Source: JAAYKS01 sp964479435 (lineage in GTDB: Bacteria > Bacillota > Clostridia > Saccharofermentanales > UBA5734). Taken from it: DNA of 5,049 nucleotides. The stretch's first letter is position 1. Each line of letters opens with the position of its first letter. This document shows, piece after piece, positions 1-5,049 of the stretch. A program made the translations under genes and the position numbers. The notes below the pieces were generated by a model. That model saw only the letters and a program-made list of their open reading frames with translations. It ran no database searches and was not told where the DNA came from. Where the stretch lies: the NCBI GenBank assembly GCA_964479435.1, contig CAYZME010000108.1, positions 1 through 5,049 on the forward strand. The letters are read 5' to 3'.

Positions 1-1535
1 AAGCCGTCCAGATCGTCATTGATGATGGCCTGCCGGGAAATGCCGTACTTCTTCCCGTAAGTATAGACCCGATTCTTTTCCTGCCGCTCGGCAAACTTCG
101 CCTGCGGATAGGGGGACAGTTCGGGGATGCGGGACAGTTCCCCGATCTCCGAGATTTCCACGCGGGTCACATCCTTGAAGTCAGGGACGTTGCCGATGGC
201 GCACCATTGACGGTAGTGAGTCGGGGCGTCCGCGTACTCCTGATCCAGTGTCTTGCCAGCGAGGGCCGCGAGCAGGAGCGGGAAGTCGGAAGTGCCAACG
301 GCGATGTCGCCGCTCGTAGCGAAGGCGCGAAGCTGGGCGGCGTCCATCCGGGGGCCAGCGAGGGCGCGGGCGGCGACGGAGAGTTTGTCGCCCTTGTCGC
401 TCAAACCGCAACGCCGCAGGGATTCACGCGCCATTTCCAGCAGGGAGAACCCGGCCATCGTGTCGCCGCCGTGCTTGGCATCGGTCAGTGGCATCGCGCC
501 GGAACGGATCATCAGACCTTCGATGGCGGCTTGGCGGAACGAGTCGCGCCCATCGCGCGTGACGCGCAAACCGGATTCTCGGCCAGGGCCGGATTCATCC
601 AGAATGGAGCGGTACACATCGGCCAGCGGCTTGCCGGAACGGATATGGGGAAGGGGATCGACACCGTGCTTGGTGCAGATTTCTGTGATGGCCGCGCAAC
701 GCTCGGTCTCCGCGTTCTCCTTGGCTTCGCGCTCGCGCTTCTCGTCGGCTTCGCGTTGGGCCTTCTCGCGGGCTTCCGCATCGGCCTTCTCGCGGTCGGC
801 CTTTTCCTTGGCTTCGCGATCGGCCTTCTCTTTGGCCTTGGCCTCGCGGGCTTCCTTCTCGGCCTGCTCCTTGGCGATGCGCTCGGCTTCAATCTGTTCT
901 TGGGTCTTCATGTTTCTGTTCTCCTGTTGGTTTCTTTTAACGCCCACAGCCGGGTCAGCGGGGATGGGCGTCAGGGACGCCTCCAGTACGGACCACTTGG
1001 CCGCGACCCATGCGGGGCCGCTGATTTCTCGATACTTCTGCGTGGCATCTTTCAGATAGACCCACTCGGACACTCGGTAGCCAACGGACACGCCACGCAG
1101 GGTCTTGTCCACCACGACCTCATGCTTTGCCTCTTGCGCCGTCTTCGTGGTTCCCCAACGAATCGTAGCACGGCCCTTGCGGGAGGCTTCGTCAATCCAT
1201 ACCTTTTCGGGCGCTCCGACGATCTTGGTCGGATCGTGGTTTTTCAGGATCGCGCCGACTTCGCGGATCGGGGAAAGGTCAACATCATCCGTGTGATGGG
1301 AAAGCACTTCATCCTCACCCCAGACCTTGACGGGGTTTTCGCTGGAAAAGGACAGGTCAATGGTGTCGCCGGATTCGGCTTCCCGCGTGACTTCGATGGC
1401 GGTTGAAATGAAACGGCGGGCCGGATCATTCTCCCGCACAACCGCCGCAACGCCTTCGCGTTCCTCGATGGTCACGTTATCCATACCATGAAAACGGCTC
1501 TCGGCGGACTGGATGAATCGCTTACTCAGTTTCAT
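1..1535 (-). CDS. Prohead protease / scaffold / major capsid fusion protein (3' end outside window)
   Basis: One uninterrupted frame of 511 codons runs from ATG at 1535 (ATGA overlap with the portal) off the left edge. Residues about 35-200 form an S78-type (HK97) prohead protease: KNHDP supplies His100, TLRGVSVGYRV supplies Ser150, and SVLEASLTPIPADP supplies Glu185, with spacing typical of the family's His-Ser-acid site. Residues 209-278 are a Lys/Glu/Ala/Arg coiled coil, suited to a scaffold. From about 280 a helical delta-like segment leads to an HK97-fold capsid start: TSDFPLLLAALAGKTLDQEY (415-434), then VPDFKDVTRVEISEIGEL and GKKYGISRQAIINDDLDG. This domain order is known in phages as a prohead protease/major capsid fusion. 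The protease would mature the head by cleaving scaffold from capsid. No strong ribosome site precedes ATG 1535, so it is probably coupled to the portal. The C-terminal half of the capsid domain is missing. Confidence 0.92.
   Translation of the reverse strand, partial: MKLSKRFIQSAESRFHGMDNVTIEEREGVAAVVRENDPARRFISTAIEVTREAESGDTIDLSFSSENPVKVWGEDEVLSHHTDDVDLSPIREVGAILKNHDPTKIVGAPEKVWIDEASRKGRATIRWGTTKTAQEAKHEVVVDKTLRGVSVGYRVSEWVYLKDATQKYREISGPAWVAAKWSVLEASLTPIPADPAVGVKRNQQENRNMKTQEQIEAERIAKEQAEKEAREAKAKEKADREAKEKADREKADAEAREKAQREADEKREREAKENAETERCAAITEICTKHGVDPLPHIRSGKPLADVYRSILDESGPGRESGLRVTRDGRDSFRQAAIEGLMIRSGAMPLTDAKHGGDTMAGFSLLEMARESLRRCGLSDKGDKLSVAARALAGPRMDAAQLRAFATSGDIAVGTSDFPLLLAALAGKTLDQEYADAPTHYRQWCAIGNVPDFKDVTRVEISEIGELSRIPELSPYPQAKFAERQEKNRVYTYGKKYGISRQAIINDDLDG
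702..911 (-). other. Low-complexity coiled-coil segment of the fusion protein
   Basis: Codons 209-278 are almost entirely Lys, Glu, Ala, Arg, Asp and Gln, with degenerate units such as EKADREAK and EKADREK. The DNA is a set of imperfect GAGAAGGCC/GCGAAGCC-type repeats. It should form a long charged helix, fitting a scaffold (delta) domain that is cut away during head maturation. Imperfect tandem repeats make length change by slippage or recombination likely among relatives. Confidence 0.8.
909..926 (-). promoter_or_regulatory. Internal ribosome binding site and in-frame ATG (codon 209 of the fusion)
   Basis: On the minus strand CAGGAG (926-921) is followed by 9 bases and ATG at 911-909. The ATG is in frame and begins MKTQEQIEAERIAK, exactly where the protease domain ends and the coiled coil begins. 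The codons around it (AAA AGA AAC CAA CAG GAG AAC AGA AAC) are A-rich and unlike the GC-rich codons elsewhere in the gene, as expected for a ribosome site. Initiation here would make a scaffold-capsid protein lacking the protease. Confidence 0.6.
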
Positions 1536-3190
1536 ACGCTGGCAGGTTGCTCCGCAGGGGTTTCTTCGTCAACGGCGTCGGGGACATTCTGCGTCTGGGG
1601 CAGTTCGCCGGTCGCGGCGTCCGATGAAAGGGTGATATTCAGACGCCTGCATTCCTGATCAATCTTGTGCTTCAACCGGAGTTGCTGTTTCCAGCTTCTG
1701 CCAAGGTAAGAGCATTCGTCGGCCAGCGTAGTGATTCCCGCCTTCATGGATTCGCGGGAGGCGTTCACTTCCTGCAACGGATTGATTCCCCACGGCCAGC
1801 CGCTCGTCAGCACTTCCATCCGTTGCCAGAACTTCCGTCCGGGCGATGGCATGAAGTAGCCGGGTGCGGATACCGCCGCGCTCGACACCGCCGCATCCAG
1901 CAGGCGGTTGTACATGATGCGAACATACTGCGAACCGATCAGGGTTTGGATTGAGCGGAACGTCTGGAAATCCATCAGTTGCGAAAGCCTGCCGCCCGAG
2001 AAAGATGATTTGCTGGTATCCCGCGTCATGGATTCGTAGGACAGCCCGAACTCCACGCCTGCCGCGATTGCCCGCTGATGGTACTCGGTGAACATCCCGA
2101 ACGTCGCGCCGGGTTTCTGCGGCTGGGCGAACTGGACACCATACCCCGGAGGCAGTTTCCCGATGATGCCCGGCTCCACCGTGGTCAGCACGTTGCCGTC
2201 CGCATCGGTGACATCCGTCTTGTTTCCTAGCGTAGTCACATCGCCAGCGTCCCCGGCTGGCGTGGTGATGAACGCGCCGAAGCAGGCGGCGATCTTCGCG
2301 CCGATCAATTCGTATTCGCTGTACTCGTCAAGATGGAAGAACCGATCCATGGAAGCGACTAGCGGTGGAACGCCCCGCAACTGCCGGGGCTGGTGCCGCA
2401 CGTAAAGATGAATCATGTCGGAGGCGGGAACCCGAACCGTTTTCCGTCCTGCTGTGAGAGTTCCGTCACCGTCTGCCGACATGAAATGGTAGGCGAGCTT
2501 GCGCCCGAACTTGTCAATCTCGATGCCCATGAAAACATCGTTGCCGTTGTATTCGGTGATGGATTCGTCCAGCCATTCGGGGAGCAGGATTTCGGAGGCG
2601 AACGGGATCACCTCCCAACTCTTGACGGCGCGGGTGCGGATGAAGCATTCACCGTCCTCGAACCACCGCCGCAATACCATCGCCTGTTGAGCTTGGAAAG
2701 TGCATGGATCGTCAGCCGTGCAGTTCATATCCACGTTCTGCGCCCATAGCTCGAACAGGTCGTCCATGTAGTCGTTCCAGTTGGACATCTCCACGATCTC
2801 GTTGCGCTTCTTCCCGTCGATGGTGACGGACAGGACTTGGCGCACCGCCGCCTGCGGCATCATCCCGGTGCCGATGACGTAGTTGATCATCGTGGAGAGG
2901 GCCGATCCGGCATGGGGATTGTTGTAGGTCAGCCAGCGGGAGCGGTTGCGGAGGGTTCGGAGTTCGGAGCGGAGGATGGTGTTGATGTCCCCGCGCCATG
3001 TGCTCCAATGTGAATTGAGGCGGTTGGTTTCGGATGCCTTGAACGATGCCCGCTTGGCGAGGTATTCCTTCTCTGCTAGGTCGGTCATGCGACGGATCGC
3101 ATCGGCCCGCGCCATCGTTTCCTGCGCCTTGGCTCTGCGCTCCAGCCGTCCGGGGGCAATCACTTCCAAGATGCCGGATAGTCGGCTCAC
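1532..3190 (-). CDS. Phage portal protein, lambda family
   Basis: The portal forms a dodecameric ring at one capsid vertex through which DNA enters and leaves. I choose the GTG at 3190 (552 residues) because it overlaps the gpW stop as GTGA and the protein then begins with a family-like N-terminus. The in-frame ATG at 3442 would add 84 residues that merely read the gpW gene in another frame. Recognisable segments: RNRSRWLTYNNPHAGSAL then INYVIGTGM (about 81-110), the lambda-portal N-terminal signature; FEDGECFIRT in the middle; SSFSGGRLSQLMDFQTFRS in the stem/crown region; and WPWGINPLQEVNASRESMKA followed by GITTLADECSYLGRSW, the conserved C-terminal block. The last 35 residues are acidic and Pro-rich (DEETPAEQPASV). 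The stop overlaps the next start (ATGA). Length suits the family (about 500-550). Confidence 0.95.
   Translation of the reverse strand: MSRLSGILEVIAPGRLERRAKAQETMARADAIRRMTDLAEKEYLAKRASFKASETNRLNSHWSTWRGDINTILRSELRTLRNRSRWLTYNNPHAGSALSTMINYVIGTGMMPQAAVRQVLSVTIDGKKRNEIVEMSNWNDYMDDLFELWAQNVDMNCTADDPCTFQAQQAMVLRRWFEDGECFIRTRAVKSWEVIPFASEILLPEWLDESITEYNGNDVFMGIEIDKFGRKLAYHFMSADGDGTLTAGRKTVRVPASDMIHLYVRHQPRQLRGVPPLVASMDRFFHLDEYSEYELIGAKIAACFGAFITTPAGDAGDVTTLGNKTDVTDADGNVLTTVEPGIIGKLPPGYGVQFAQPQKPGATFGMFTEYHQRAIAAGVEFGLSYESMTRDTSKSSFSGGRLSQLMDFQTFRSIQTLIGSQYVRIMYNRLLDAAVSSAAVSAPGYFMPSPGRKFWQRMEVLTSGWPWGINPLQEVNASRESMKAGITTLADECSYLGRSWKQQLRLKHKIDQECRRLNITLSSDAATGELPQTQNVPDAVDEETPAEQPASV
1580..1595. 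repeat. 16-bp direct repeat, copy in the portal gene
   Basis: GGGGACATTCTGCGTC on the plus strand; on the coding strand it encodes the TQNVP stretch of the portal C-terminus. It is the partner of 3435-3450, about 1.86 kb away, with gpW and nearly the whole portal gene lying between the copies. Confidence 0.85.
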
Positions 3191-3390
3191 GATACCCGCC
3201 CGAATCCGGCCCGCACGAACATGGTTCCCGCCTTCTGCCTCTCGGCGGCGGAAACCTCTTGGAGCAGTTTTTGAAGGTCGCCCAGATTCGCGGCCTTGTA
3301 GGTGCGGTCCCCCACGGTGACTTCCTGCCCGTCCGTCATGATCTCGCTGATGGCCGCATTGATCTCCGCGCTTGTGAGTACTTCTGCCAT
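3187..3390 (-). CDS. gpW-like head-tail joining (head completion) protein
   Basis: A 67-residue protein. Lambda gpW (68 residues) binds the DNA-filled head at the portal and is needed before the tail-attachment protein can join. Size and sequence layout match the family: an N-terminal helix (residues about 7-18, ending SEIMTDGQE), a two-strand stretch VTVGDRTYKAANLGD (24-38), a second helix DLQKLLQEV, then a C-terminal RAGFGRVS that parallels the RGPAGFYV end of lambda gpW. The ATG is preceded by AAGG with 6 bases between, an adequate ribosome site. Its stop overlaps the portal start as GTGA, implying translational coupling. It immediately follows the 447-base noncoding island. The assignment rests on size, secondary-structure pattern, lambda-like gene order and the adjacent portal; a profile search was not possible. 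Confidence 0.86.
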   Translation of the reverse strand: MAEVLTSAEINAAISEIMTDGQEVTVGDRTYKAANLGDLQKLLQEVSAAERQKAGTMFVRAGFGRVS

Positions 3391-3401
3391 GCCTGACCTT
3401 G

Positions 3402-3481
3402 TACGCTGTTCGGGGATGGGGCCGCAACCCGCAGGGGGACATTCTGCGTCCGGGGGCCGATTGCGCCCGTCAGGATCGCCC
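3402..3481 (-). pseudogene. Possible relic of a portal-gene 3' end upstream of gpW
   Basis: The minus strand carries GACGCAGAATGTCCCC (3450-3435), identical over 16 bases to the portal gene at 1595-1580. Translated in the matching frame it gives TGAIGPRTQNVP, against TGELPQTQNVP in the portal C-terminus. After this the portal reads on to its last codons AGC GTA; the relic also reaches AGC GTA (3407-3402) in the same frame, four codons sooner. A CCCCTGCGG block is also shared: it directly follows the identity in the relic but sits about 20 bases later in the portal. The similarity is short and fades at both ends. It may be a degenerate duplication or recombination scar, a second tail-end homologue, or chance. 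Confidence 0.4.
3435..3450. repeat. 16-bp direct repeat, copy in the noncoding island
   Basis: GGGGACATTCTGCGTC on the plus strand is identical to 1580-1595 inside the portal gene. Both copies are followed by one variable pyrimidine and GGGG, giving 20 of 21 matching bases. An exact 16-bp match is not expected by chance in a window of this size. Confidence 0.85.
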
Positions 3482-3596
3482 CAGAACGATCCGAAGGGAT
3501 GAACCCATAGAACCGGGGCGGGGAGGGGGCAAAACGCGGCAGGGGCGAATCTGGTCGTTTTTCATTTCGGGCTTCTCGTCGGCGGGCCGTTTCAGG

Positions 3597-3636
3597 GGGG
3601 GGGTTAACCTTTTTTTGAAAATGGGTTAACCCCCCC
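3597..3636. repeat. Perfect 13-bp inverted repeat, GGGGGGGTTAACC arms
   Basis: Left arm 3597-3609 is GGGGGGGTTAACC; right arm 3624-3636 is its exact reverse complement. The 14-base spacer (3610-3623) carries seven T residues and is otherwise A-rich. Two further G residues (3595-3596) extend the left run to nine. Each arm also contains the palindrome GGTTAACC, centres 22 bp apart, about two helical turns. A stable hairpin would form in single strands or RNA, but neither side has a terminator-like T tail. It could be a paired protein-binding site or a structural element. Confidence 0.85.
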
Positions 3637-3709
3637 AACTATTTCATTTTCGCGTATGCGTTTCAAAAGTTATGGCGTTGCGGTCATGGAAGATACATAG
3701 ATTCTTGAT

Positions 3710-3821
3710 GGGGGGGTTATCCCCTACCCCCGCGAACGCCCTATATATATTATATATATATACTCTTGGATTTAAGATTTAATACATAAGGGCGTTCGCG
3801 CAATATAGGGGTTAACCCCCC
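3710..3821. repeat. 112-bp composite inverted repeat
   Basis: Two nested stems share one axis. The outer arms are 3711-3724 (GGGGGGTTATCCCC) and 3808-3821 (GGGGTTAACCCCCC), which are reverse complements at 13 of 14 positions, mismatched at 3720. The inner arms are 3731-3741 (CGCGAACGCCC) and 3790-3800 (GGGCGTTCGCG), a perfect 11-bp pair. Between outer and inner arms are 6 and 7 unpaired bases. The 48-base centre is nearly all A and T. In minus-strand RNA this would make a long two-part stem starting about 16 bases after the zinc-ribbon stop codon. The outer arms repeat the same G-run/TTAAC motif found at 3597-3636. Possible roles include RNA processing or stability, a replication or recombination site, or a small noncoding insertion; none is proven. 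Confidence 0.85.
3742..3762. other. AT-only alternating tract with a TATAAT-like hexamer on the minus strand
   Basis: Twenty-one consecutive A/T bases alternate TA except for one TT step at 3750-3751. On the minus strand TATAAT occurs at 3754-3749, facing gpW and the portal. The best -35 candidate at usual spacing is poor (about half of the consensus positions), so this is only a weak promoter candidate. Such a tract is also a likely DNA-unwinding or bending site. It is the centre of the 112-bp inverted repeat. Confidence 0.35.
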
Positions 3822-3832
3822 AATAAATCCAA
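3766..3832. repeat. Perfect 9-bp inverted repeat crossing the composite repeat
   Basis: TTGGATTTA at 3766-3774 is the exact reverse complement of TAAATCCAA at 3824-3832. The left arm lies within the central loop of the 112-bp composite repeat and the right arm lies just outside it. The pairings therefore cross, giving either a pseudoknot-like topology or two mutually exclusive folds. The right arm ends five bases from the zinc-ribbon stop codon. Because the arms are AT-rich the stem alone would be weak. Confidence 0.6.
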
Positions 3833-3837
3833 CCCCA

Positions 3838-4140
3838 TTATTCAGCATCCCGCCGATAATAATTCAGATCATGGGATGGTATTTCCTGCTGGGTGGCAAA
3901 CCGGGTAGGGCAGTTGGCGCAGTCGTGAAGCCGCTTGATCACCGCGCCCCCCTCAATCGGGATGGCCGGATAGGTCTTCTCGATCTTGTTCCGGGTACTC
4001 CCGCAGTTTGGGCATCGCCCGGTGTTCATATCCACCGCCGCGCCTCGCCATGCGTTGCGGCGATGTTCCTCCCGCGTTTCCTTCGTCGCTTCGATCCGGG
4101 TTTGGCGATTGGTCGCCATTCGGTTGCTTGGTCGCTTCAT
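3838..4140 (-). CDS. Small zinc-ribbon protein (two CxxC motifs), function unknown
   Basis: A 100-residue protein. The start is well supported: ATG shares ATGA with the terminase stop, and AAAGGAG lies upstream with 9 bases between GGAG and ATG. The first 40 residues are basic and probably helical (Arg, Lys, Glu rich). Then CPNCGST (Cys43, Cys46) and DCANCPTRF (Cys74, Cys77) form a four-cysteine zinc ribbon. The pattern CPxCG, about 27 residues, CxxC, then RF followed by A/T-T resembles the zinc ribbon of NrdR and, more loosely, the Ogr/Delta phage late activators. No NrdR ATP-cone follows, so it is not NrdR. A nucleic-acid-binding or packaging-accessory role is an inference from fold and position; I cannot name the protein. 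The gene is the last one before a 447-base noncoding stretch, whose repeats begin only a few bases after the stop. Confidence 0.75.
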   Translation of the reverse strand: MKRPSNRMATNRQTRIEATKETREEHRRNAWRGAAVDMNTGRCPNCGSTRNKIEKTYPAIPIEGGAVIKRLHDCANCPTRFATQQEIPSHDLNYYRRDAE

Positions 4141-5049
4141 CGTATCGGTCTCCTTTCAATGAACGATGGCCGTCGCTTGACTGCCGCTTGTTCCGGTTTC
4201 GCTTCTGCCGTTTTCACTTCGCCGAGAATCGGGCCATCCGGGGACATGCCGAAGATTCCTTTGATGGATGCGATGGCCGATCCGTACACCGTGGCATCCA
4301 GCCAATGGTTCTCCGAGTATCCGGGGCGCACCTTCCATACCCGCTTCGTCTGCGTGGAGCCTTTCATGCGCTCGGTGACTTCCACCTCCGATGAGATGTG
4401 CCGGATATACTGCTTCGTGTCCTTGTTATCGTCGGATGGCAGATGGTGAATGATCTTGTCCCCGATCAGGTTCATGCGCTGGTACAGCCATTGCTTCCAG
4501 TACACGGTATTGATGCGATAGCCCACCCGCGAATTGACGAGGGCTTTTCCCTTGCTGTCCCGATCAATATGCGTGGCGCGGAATGGCAAGGCGTTGGTCG
4601 CCGTGGTGTGCCGGATGCTCTGCTCGCCATAGACAACGGCCATCCTCTTTTGCGTGGCGCAGTATTCTTTGACATCGGCCCCGCGATAGCGGCCATCCAT
4701 ACCGCCGCAGACCACGATCATCTTGACGCCATCCTCGCGGTTGTATTCCCGCATGAGAACGTCCCGGTCGTAGCTGGCGAAGTCGGGCGACTGGCCCCAT
4801 GAAATCACCCACGATTCGACCTTGTGATTGCCGTCCTCGTCTTGGTAGGTGTTCCATCCGATCACCGTCCAGTAAATGCGATCCAGTTGAACGTCCGCAC
4901 CAACCGTCAATGCCTTGACCCGGTTCGGCACGATGTTCTTGTAGTAGCGAACCGCCTTGCTCCGCTCGATGCTGGTCAGCGTGATAACGTCCGCTCCCAA
5001 ATCTTCCAGCGAGTACGGCAGGGCCAGCCAGTTGTTCACAAAGGACTTC
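4137..5049 (-). CDS. Phage terminase large subunit, GpA family, C-terminal part (5' end outside window)
   Basis: The large terminase subunit cuts concatemeric phage DNA and drives it through the portal by ATP hydrolysis. About 303 residues are visible; the frame is open to the window edge, so the N-terminal ATPase domain lies outside. The visible part begins KSFVNNWLALPY, matching the GpA-family segment between ATPase and nuclease domains; the GTG inside it (FVNNW) is therefore not the true start. Next comes TVGADVQLDRIYWTVIGW (fragment residues about 48-61), the first acidic strand of the RNase H-like nuclease. NHWLDATVYGSAIA near residue 251 fits the late acidic/helix motif of the same domain. 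The C-terminus ends in an Arg-rich tail (ERRPIR); in lambda gpA the C-terminus contacts the portal, so a similar role is possible here by inference. The stop TGA overlaps the next start (ATGA). Family assignment is from remembered motifs, not a search. Confidence 0.92.
   Translation of the reverse strand, partial: KSFVNNWLALPYSLEDLGADVITLTSIERSKAVRYYKNIVPNRVKALTVGADVQLDRIYWTVIGWNTYQDEDGNHKVESWVISWGQSPDFASYDRDVLMREYNREDGVKMIVVCGGMDGRYRGADVKEYCATQKRMAVVYGEQSIRHTTATNALPFRATHIDRDSKGKALVNSRVGYRINTVYWKQWLYQRMNLIGDKIIHHLPSDDNKDTKQYIRHISSEVEVTERMKGSTQTKRVWKVRPGYSENHWLDATVYGSAIASIKGIFGMSPDGPILGEVKTAEAKPEQAAVKRRPSFIERRPIR
4149..4156 (-). promoter_or_regulatory. Strong ribosome binding site for the zinc-ribbon gene
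   Basis: The minus strand reads AAAGGAGA, with GGAG at 4153-4150 followed by 9 bases to the ATG at 4140. It lies inside the last codons of the terminase gene. It fixes the start of the zinc-ribbon gene and suggests independent as well as coupled initiation. Confidence 0.75.

Larger units (their letters stand above)
3391..3837. other. 447-base noncoding island inside the packaging operon
   Basis: No convincing gene lies here on either strand. Open frames exist but are low-complexity, Pro/Arg-rich and resemble no family I know. The half next to the zinc-ribbon gene (about 3595-3837) is distinctly AT-rich between short G and C runs, unlike the GC-rich flanking genes. The half next to gpW (about 3391-3594) is GC-rich. 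The island holds four G-run/TTAAC/C-run palindromes, at least three inverted-repeat pairs, a 21-base alternating AT tract, and a segment resembling the portal 3' end. No stem is followed by a clear T-run on the minus strand, so no classical terminator is called. Plausible roles, all inferred: leader or processing region for the gpW-portal-capsid transcript, protein-binding sites, or the scar of an inserted or deleted gene. Confidence 0.8.

Noticed and set aside
512..892. 126-residue Pro/Arg-rich minus-strand frame
   Set aside because: It is out of frame with the capsid fusion and fully inside it; the Arg/Pro/Lys composition is what a shifted reading of GAGAAGGCC-type repeats gives.
207..1406. 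399-residue plus-strand open frame with a very hydrophobic centre
   Set aside because: It is antisense to the protease/capsid gene. The hydrophobic part (about 700-900) is the complement of the Lys/Glu/Ala coiled-coil codons, and the frame is open only because the DNA is GC-rich. No ribosome site or recognisable domain.
3191..3442. 84-residue N-terminal extension of the portal from ATG at 3442
   Set aside because: It reads through gpW in another frame, has no portal-like sequence, and the GTG at 3190 in a GTGA overlap explains the start better.
3515..3529. G-quadruplex candidate GGGGCGGGGAGGGGG
   Set aside because: Only three G runs are adjacent and the next GGG is 16 bases away. It is on the plus strand, so the operon transcript would carry C runs instead.
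3597..3636. Rho-independent terminator at the 13-bp hairpin
   Set aside because: On the minus strand the stem is followed by CCCTGAAACGG and on the plus strand by AACTATTTC; neither has a proper T tract, and the T run lies in the loop.
3336..3638. 100-residue minus-strand frame across the noncoding island
   Set aside because: Low-complexity, overlaps gpW out of frame and resembles no family. Only its TQNVP segment is notable and is reported as a relic.
3656..3700. 14-codon plus-strand mini-ORF
   Set aside because: Very short, no ribosome binding site, opposite to the operon; nothing supports translation.
3595..3832. CRISPR array
   Set aside because: The repeats are few, palindromic, unevenly spaced (centres about 22, 91 and 95 bp apart) and differ in orientation.
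4398..4802. 134-residue plus-strand frame opposite the terminase
   Set aside because: Antisense to the well-supported terminase nuclease domain; no domain or ribosome site.

Overview
The window is a piece of the head and DNA-packaging module of a tailed bacteriophage or prophage. Every gene I can support lies on the minus strand, so the operon reads from high to low coordinates. DNA is GC-rich, with strong G/C preference at third codon positions. The gene types (GpA-type terminase, gpW, lambda-type portal, Mu/HK97-like capsid) are typical of siphovirus-like phages of Gram-negative bacteria. No host gene, integrase or tRNA is present, so the host cannot be named and integrated versus free phage cannot be decided.

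Layout in transcription order: (1) 5049-4137, C-terminal nuclease part of the large terminase subunit, cut by the window edge. (2) 4140-3838, a 100-residue protein with a two-CxxC zinc ribbon, overlapping the terminase by ATGA. (3) 3837-3391, a 447-base stretch with no credible gene. It contains four G-run/TTAAC/C-run palindromes in alternating orientation, several inverted repeats, an AT-only tract and, near its end, a short sequence resembling the 3' end of the portal gene. (4) 3390-3187, a gpW-like head-completion protein. (5) 3190-1532, the lambda-family portal protein, starting at GTG inside a GTGA overlap. (6) 1535 to the left edge, a long open frame fusing an S78-type prohead protease, a charged coiled-coil scaffold-like segment and the start of an HK97-fold major capsid protein. 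It overlaps the portal by ATGA and runs off the window.

Together these genes would build and fill a capsid: the portal nucleates the shell, the fused polyprotein supplies protease, scaffold and capsid subunit, the terminase pumps and cuts DNA, and gpW closes the filled head for tail joining.

The points most worth a second look are a well-placed internal ribosome binding site and ATG at the protease/scaffold junction (nested gene or recent fusion scar), the structured noncoding island inside an otherwise tightly coupled operon, and the portal-like 3'-end relic just upstream of gpW. The long plus-strand frames opposite the capsid gene are composition shadows.
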